Assembly (NCBI RefSeq): GCF_007641255.1
Contig: NZ_CP036259.1
Span: forward strand, 1,984,001-2,048,000
Direction of reading: 5' to 3'
From: Sporomusa termitida
GTDB taxonomy: Bacteria; Bacillota; Negativicutes; Sporomusales; Sporomusaceae
Length of the DNA stretch: 64,000 bases
Below are positions 60,073-64,000 of the stretch, piece after piece. The translations under genes and the position numbers were made by a program. The notes under the pieces were generated by a model. It was not told the DNA's origin. It worked only from the letters and a program-made list of their open reading frames with translations, and searched no databases. Numbering within the stretch: the first letter of the stretch is position 1; each line of letters begins with the position of its first letter.

Positions 60073-62250
60073 TTGCCTAAATGGTTAGCCCATTTAACTC
60101 CTGAATTAAGACATGAACTATTTGGCATCACAATGGTGACCGGAGGGCTGCTGGCGCTGGTCAGCCTGCTTGGTTTAAATGTTGGTCCCCTTGGTCTGTT
60201 TGTTGCCAAAATCCTTAGGTATACTTTTGGGCTTGGCGCCGTGGCTGTGCCGCTAGTCTTGCTGATTATAGGCTTAAAGTATATTATGGTAAAAAGTTCA
60301 ATTGCATACACTGTGAAATTCTGGGGTCTATTGCTTTTATATTTTATGGCTTTAGCCATTTATCATCATATCAAAATTCCCGTCGGTCAGGAGATATTGC
60401 CTGACAGTCTGGTATCAGGCGGCGGTTTTGCCGGTGGGATGATGCTTTTTTCACTACGCAAATTATTAGGTGTCCATGGTTCGATCATTGTTTTATCGGC
60501 ATTATTGCTTTGTTCATTGCTGATGGCAACAACGTGGTCGCTGGCAGAAACATTAGTAAGTGCTAAAGAGAAAGCTGTAGAAAGCCTGGTTTCTGCCCGG
60601 GAAGCGATTGCTGCCTCCACAGAGACCATATTTCAGGACGCAGAGGAAGACGCGGCCGAGCGTCACCCGGTATTTTATGACCAGCAGCGTGACGGCAAGG
60701 CGGAGTTTTCGGCTGCTCCTGTCAGGGAAAGCAGCTCAGATTTCATTAAAGCCGAATATTCATCCCCGGCTGAATTGCCCGCGGCCTCGCCGCTGGCTAT
60801 GGTTAAACCGGCAGCGGCCGGTATTAATCCTGCCTATGGGCTGCCGCCGGTATCGCTGTTAAAGAAACCAAACCGGATACGGTTGACCCGGGTCCCCAAA
60901 GAAGTTGCCGACAATGCCCGCATCTTAGAACAGACGCTGGATAGTTTTGGGGTCAGTGCAAAAGTCATAAATACCTGTCAGGGACCGACTGTCACCCGTT
61001 ATGAACTTGAACCGGCCCCGGGCGTAAAGGTAAGTAAAATAGTTAATTTGGCCGATGATTTATCGCTTAAGCTTGCCTCATCAGGGGTTCGCATTGAAGC
61101 CCCCATCCCGGGCAAAGCCGCTATTGGCATTGAAGTGCCGAATAAGGAATTGTCAGGCGTTGCCCTGCGGGAAGTGTTGGAGAGTGATGAATTCCAGCGG
61201 TCTTCATCGGGACTGACTGTTGCTTTAGGCAAGGATATTGCCGGCCAGCCGATTGTTACCGATCTGGCTAAAATGCCCCATTTGCTGGTAGCTGGAGCAA
61301 CCGGTTCCGGTAAGAGTGTTTGTATAAACACGCTGATAACCAGTGTATTGTTTAAAGCCCGGCCGGATGAAGTTAAGCTCGTACTCATTGATCCTAAGAT
61401 GGTGGAGTTGTCCAATTATAATGGTATACCGCATTTATTAACTCCGGTGGTGACTGATGCCAAAAAAGCGGCGTCAGCTCTAAACTGGGCTGTACAGGAG
61501 ATGGAGCGCCGGTATGAGGTTTTTGCGACAGCCGGAGTTCGTGATATTTCCCGCTATAATGAGCTGCATCCTGAAAGCAGGCTGCCCCTGATCCTCATCA
61601 TAATCGATGAGCTGGCTGACTTAATGATGGTGGCTCCTGTTGATGTTGAGGATGCCATATGCCGTCTGGCCCAGAAGGCCAGGGCCGCCGGTTTGCATTT
61701 AGTGCTGGCCACCCAGCGTCCGTCTGTTGATGTTATTACCGGTACAATAAAAGCGAATGTGCCTTCGCGGATTTCGTTTGCTGTTTCTTCCCAGGTTGAT
61801 TCGCGCACCATTTTGGATATGGCCGGAGCAGAAAAGCTCCTGGGCAAGGGCGATATGCTGTTTTACCCGGTCGGAGCTGCTAAACCGCTCCGCGTGCAGG
61901 GAGCCTTTATTGGGGATACTGAAGTTGAAGATCTGGTCGCCTATATTAAAGCCCAGGCAGAACCTGAATATACTGAGGGAATAACGACTGTGGAGGCCGG
62001 GAGTGCAGATAAAGAGGAAGCAGCGCATTATGAGGATGAGCTTTTGGAAGAAGCTGTCCGGATGGTACTGGAAACAGGGCAAGCCTCGGTGTCGATGCTG
62101 CAGAGAAAATTCCGGATCGGGTATACCCGTGCGGCCCGGCTGATTGATACTATGGAAGAAATGAAAATTGTCGGGCCTAATATCGGCAGTAAAGCCCGGG
62201 AAATTATTATGAATTCGGAGCAGGTTTATTCACGGTACTTCAAAAAATAA
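60073..62250 (+). CDS. spoIIIE: FtsK/SpoIIIE-type DNA translocase
   Basis: A 725-aa translocase. Four N-terminal membrane helices (about 15-165), a linker, then the motor: alpha domain (about 270-380), RecA-like ATPase with Walker [17 protein letters not shown] near 407 and Walker [14 protein letters not shown], and a C-terminal gamma winged-helix domain ([20 protein letters not shown]) that reads DNA polarity. It pumps chromosome DNA through the division or sporulation septum. TTG start behind GAGGTGG. Position after tepA-ylzJ favours the SpoIIIE name. Confidence 0.94.
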   Translation: MPKWLAHLTPELRHELFGITMVTGGLLALVSLLGLNVGPLGLFVAKILRYTFGLGAVAVPLVLLIIGLKYIMVKSSIAYTVKFWGLLLLYFMALAIYHHIKIPVGQEILPDSLVSGGGFAGGMMLFSLRKLLGVHGSIIVLSALLLCSLLMATTWSLAETLVSAKEKAVESLVSAREAIAASTETIFQDAEEDAAERHPVFYDQQRDGKAEFSAAPVRESSSDFIKAEYSSPAELPAASPLAMVKPAAAGINPAYGLPPVSLLKKPNRIRLTRVPKEVADNARILEQTLDSFGVSAKVINTCQGPTVTRYELEPAPGVKVSKIVNLADDLSLKLASSGVRIEAPIPGKAAIGIEVPNKELSGVALREVLESDEFQRSSSGLTVALGKDIAGQPIVTDLAKMPHLLVAGATGSGKSVCINTLITSVLFKARPDEVKLVLIDPKMVELSNYNGIPHLLTPVVTDAKKAASALNWAVQEMERRYEVFATAGVRDISRYNELHPESRLPLILIIIDELADLMMVAPVDVEDAICRLAQKARAAGLHLVLATQRPSVDVITGTIKANVPSRISFAVSSQVDSRTILDMAGAEKLLGKGDMLFYPVGAAKPLRVQGAFIGDTEVEDLVAYIKAQAEPEYTEGITTVEAGSADKEEAAHYEDELLEEAVRMVLETGQASVSMLQRKFRIGYTRAARLIDTMEEMKIVGPNIGSKAREIIMNSEQVYSRYFKK

Positions 62251-62418
62251 GTTGTTGTGGTGCTGACCGCATTGCCAGGGCAGACTAGTAGCGGATGACC
62301 GATACGTGGTTATGAAAAAAACGACCCTTCTGCTTATGATACTTGGTGAAGGCTGATGATGCGGTGCAGGTCACAGTGGATACAATCGACTATTTACAAA
62401 AGTTAGGAGGTAGTTGCA

Positions 62419-63156
62419 TTGCAAACAGTAGGGGAGATTTTACGTGCCGAACGTGTAAAAAAAGGCCTGACAATAAAAGATATTGAAAATGCCATAAGTA
62501 TCAGGGCTCTTTATATTGAAGCGATAGAGGAAGGGAATTATGGCATTATCCCCGGCGAAGTGTACTTGAAAGGTTTTATCCGCAATTATGCAACGTTTTT
62601 AGGGCTTGATTCGCAGCAAATCATGGAGGTCTACCGGCAGAATAAAGAGCTGGCAGATGCGAAGGCTCCGGCTGCTCAGCCGGAGGAAACAGCCGCCGCC
62701 CCCCCGGCAGCGGCTGGCGGCGGCTTAACAAAATGGCTGGCAATTGCCATTGTGGCAGCCGGTGTGGTGGCGGGAATCGCCTGGTGGTCGGCTGGCAGCA
62801 AAAATGCTGAACCGTCCCAAAAACAACGAGAACAAGCCGCTCAGCAGCAGCTGCCTGCACCGCCGGCAGCACCTCTTCAGGCTGCCCAGACGGCAAAACC
62901 GGCCAGTAAAGTTGTGATAACAGCTACCTATAATGGGCAGTGCTGGACCCAGATCATAGCCGATGGCAAAGAGATCTATGAAGGGATTCCCAAAAAAGGC
63001 GAGTCATTTACCTGGGAAGCCGCCAACAGGCTTACTGCCAAATTTGGCAATGCCGGTGCTGTCGACCTGGTATATAATGGCAGTGTTGTGGGGAAAATTG
63101 GAGAGAATGGCGAGGTAGTTGCCAAAACGTTCACCTTGAGTGATATTACACAGTAA
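62419..63156 (+). CDS. RodZ/YmfM-like helix-turn-helix membrane protein
   Basis: A 245-aa protein. N-terminal HTH_25 domain ([20 protein letters not shown], then [19 protein letters not shown]), Ala/Pro linker, one membrane helix (about 111-128), a Gln/Ala/Pro-rich stretch and a C-terminal DUF4115 domain from about 160 ([15 protein letters not shown]). RodZ links MreB to the cell wall and shapes the cell. TTG start behind TTAGGAGG. B. subtilis ymfM has a similar place near spoIIIE. Confidence 0.9.
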   Translation: MQTVGEILRAERVKKGLTIKDIENAISIRALYIEAIEEGNYGIIPGEVYLKGFIRNYATFLGLDSQQIMEVYRQNKELADAKAPAAQPEETAAAPPAAAGGGLTKWLAIAIVAAGVVAGIAWWSAGSKNAEPSQKQREQAAQQQLPAPPAAPLQAAQTAKPASKVVITATYNGQCWTQIIADGKEIYEGIPKKGESFTWEAANRLTAKFGNAGAVDLVYNGSVVGKIGENGEVVAKTFTLSDITQ

Positions 63157-63179
63157 AAAGTGAGGGTATTATAGCAATT

Positions 63180-64000
63180 ATGACTGATTTTTTGCCAATG
63201 ACCCGGGAAGATATGGCGAAACGGGGCTGGCAACAACTGGATTTTCTCTTCATTAGTGGTGATGCCTATGTTGATCACCCTAGTTTTGGACCGGCGATTA
63301 TCTCACGCCTGCTGGAAAAATACGGCTATAAGGTTGGCCTGATTGCCCAGCCGGACTGGCGTTCAACCACTGATTTTAAAAAATTAGGCAAACCGCGGCT
63401 CGGGGTATTGGTTTCCGCAGGCAATCTTGATTCCATGCTGAATAAATATACAGCGGCAAAGAAATATCGCAGCACTGACAACTATTCGCCCGGGGGCCAG
63501 GCAGGATGCAGGCCTGAACGGGCGACAATTGTTTATTGCAACCGGATACGAGAGCTGTGGAAAAATACCCCGCTTGTTATCGGGGGGATTGAGGCCAGTT
63601 TACGGCGTTTTGCCCATTACGACTACTGGTCAGACAGTGTGCGCCGTTCGATCTTGATCGACAGTCGGGCTGACCTGCTGATTTACGGCATGGGTGAAAA
63701 ACAGATAAAAGAATTAGCAGCCCAGTTGTCGGCCGGGATTAGTGTGGATAATATCCGGGATATTCCGGGAACCTGCTATCGCACCGAATCCCTGGAACAC
63801 CTCTGGCAGTACACTGAGACCCCTGGTTTTGAACAGGTGACCAACAATAAAAAGGATTTTGCCGAGGCTTTTAAAACCCAGTATTTGGAGCAAGACCCGA
63901 TCAGGGGCAAGATTATCGTGCAAAATCATGGCGAACAGTATGTTGTGCAAAATCCGCCGTCGATGCCGCTTTCCACGCCGGAAATGGATGAGATTTATGA
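63180..64000 (+). CDS. YgiQ-family radical SAM protein (3' end cut)
   Basis: Open from ATG 63180 to the window edge, 273 codons. The YgiQ N-terminus is clear: [39 protein letters not shown], then [20 protein letters not shown] and [14 protein letters not shown]. The radical SAM CxxxCxxC should follow beyond the edge. Biochemical role is unknown for the family. It starts 23 bases after the rodZ-like stop. Confidence 0.92.
   Translation, partial: MTDFLPMTREDMAKRGWQQLDFLFISGDAYVDHPSFGPAIISRLLEKYGYKVGLIAQPDWRSTTDFKKLGKPRLGVLVSAGNLDSMLNKYTAAKKYRSTDNYSPGGQAGCRPERATIVYCNRIRELWKNTPLVIGGIEASLRRFAHYDYWSDSVRRSILIDSRADLLIYGMGEKQIKELAAQLSAGISVDNIRDIPGTCYRTESLEHLWQYTETPGFEQVTNNKKDFAEAFKTQYLEQDPIRGKIIVQNHGEQYVVQNPPSMPLSTPEMDEIY

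Overview
The window is a chromosomal segment of an endospore-forming, diderm Firmicute, most likely a Negativicutes member of the Sporomusaceae type (inferred from gene content, not from a database search). The gene order from cheB to the rodZ-like gene is nearly collinear with the Bacillus subtilis cheB...sigD-swrB-rpsB...polC...nusA-infB...rpsO-pnp-ylxY-mlpA-ymxH...asd-lysC-dapA-rnj-tepA-ylzJ-spoIIIE-ymfM region. A PolC-type replicase and sporulation-linked genes (ylxY, ymxH, tepA, spoIIIE type) point to Firmicutes. A TonB-dependent outer-membrane receptor shows an outer membrane, which fits Negativicutes.

Layout. 1-7.9 kb: end of the motility/chemotaxis operon (cheB-cheA-cheW-cheC-cheD, a small membrane protein, fliA/sigD, fapA, a Q-rich protein, a swrB-like protein). 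8.0-18.1 kb: translation and envelope genes (rpsB, tsf, pyrH, frr, a small ORF, a 2[4Fe-4S] ferredoxin, uppS, cdsA, dxr, rseP, ispG, proS). 18.4-22.8 kb: mgtC and a polC lacking the proofreading exonuclease domain. 23.2-31.3 kb: rimP-nusA-rnpM-ylxQ-infB-rbfA-nrnA-truB-ribF, with a 15-unit 36-bp repeat inside infB. 31.5-40.3 kb: rpsO, pnp, a ylxY-like deacetylase, two exported cell-wall enzymes, mlpA, dut, ymxH. 40.3-47.3 kb: a stress-type glycine-rich protein, then a lysine-riboswitch-controlled dapB-asd-lysC-dapA operon and RNase J.

47.3-58.8 kb is an accessory island placed between rnj and tepA, genes that are close neighbours in B. subtilis. It holds a frameshifted gene, three cobalamin riboswitches in tandem, a 69-aa unknown, a TonB receptor, two unknown proteins of 447 and 233 aa, a type II toxin-antitoxin pair with a shortened toxin, a gene broken by a 10-bp triplication, and three XRE regulators with palindromic operator candidates. 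The backbone resumes at 58.9 kb with tepA, ylzJ, spoIIIE/ftsK, a rodZ-like gene and the start of a YgiQ-type radical SAM gene.

The most novel-looking signals are (1) a roughly 90-120 nt structured intergenic element in five copies, on both strands, each starting a few bases after a normal intrinsic terminator and ending in its own; (2) the triple cobalamin riboswitch array with a gene-less first unit; and (3) the exonuclease-less PolC.
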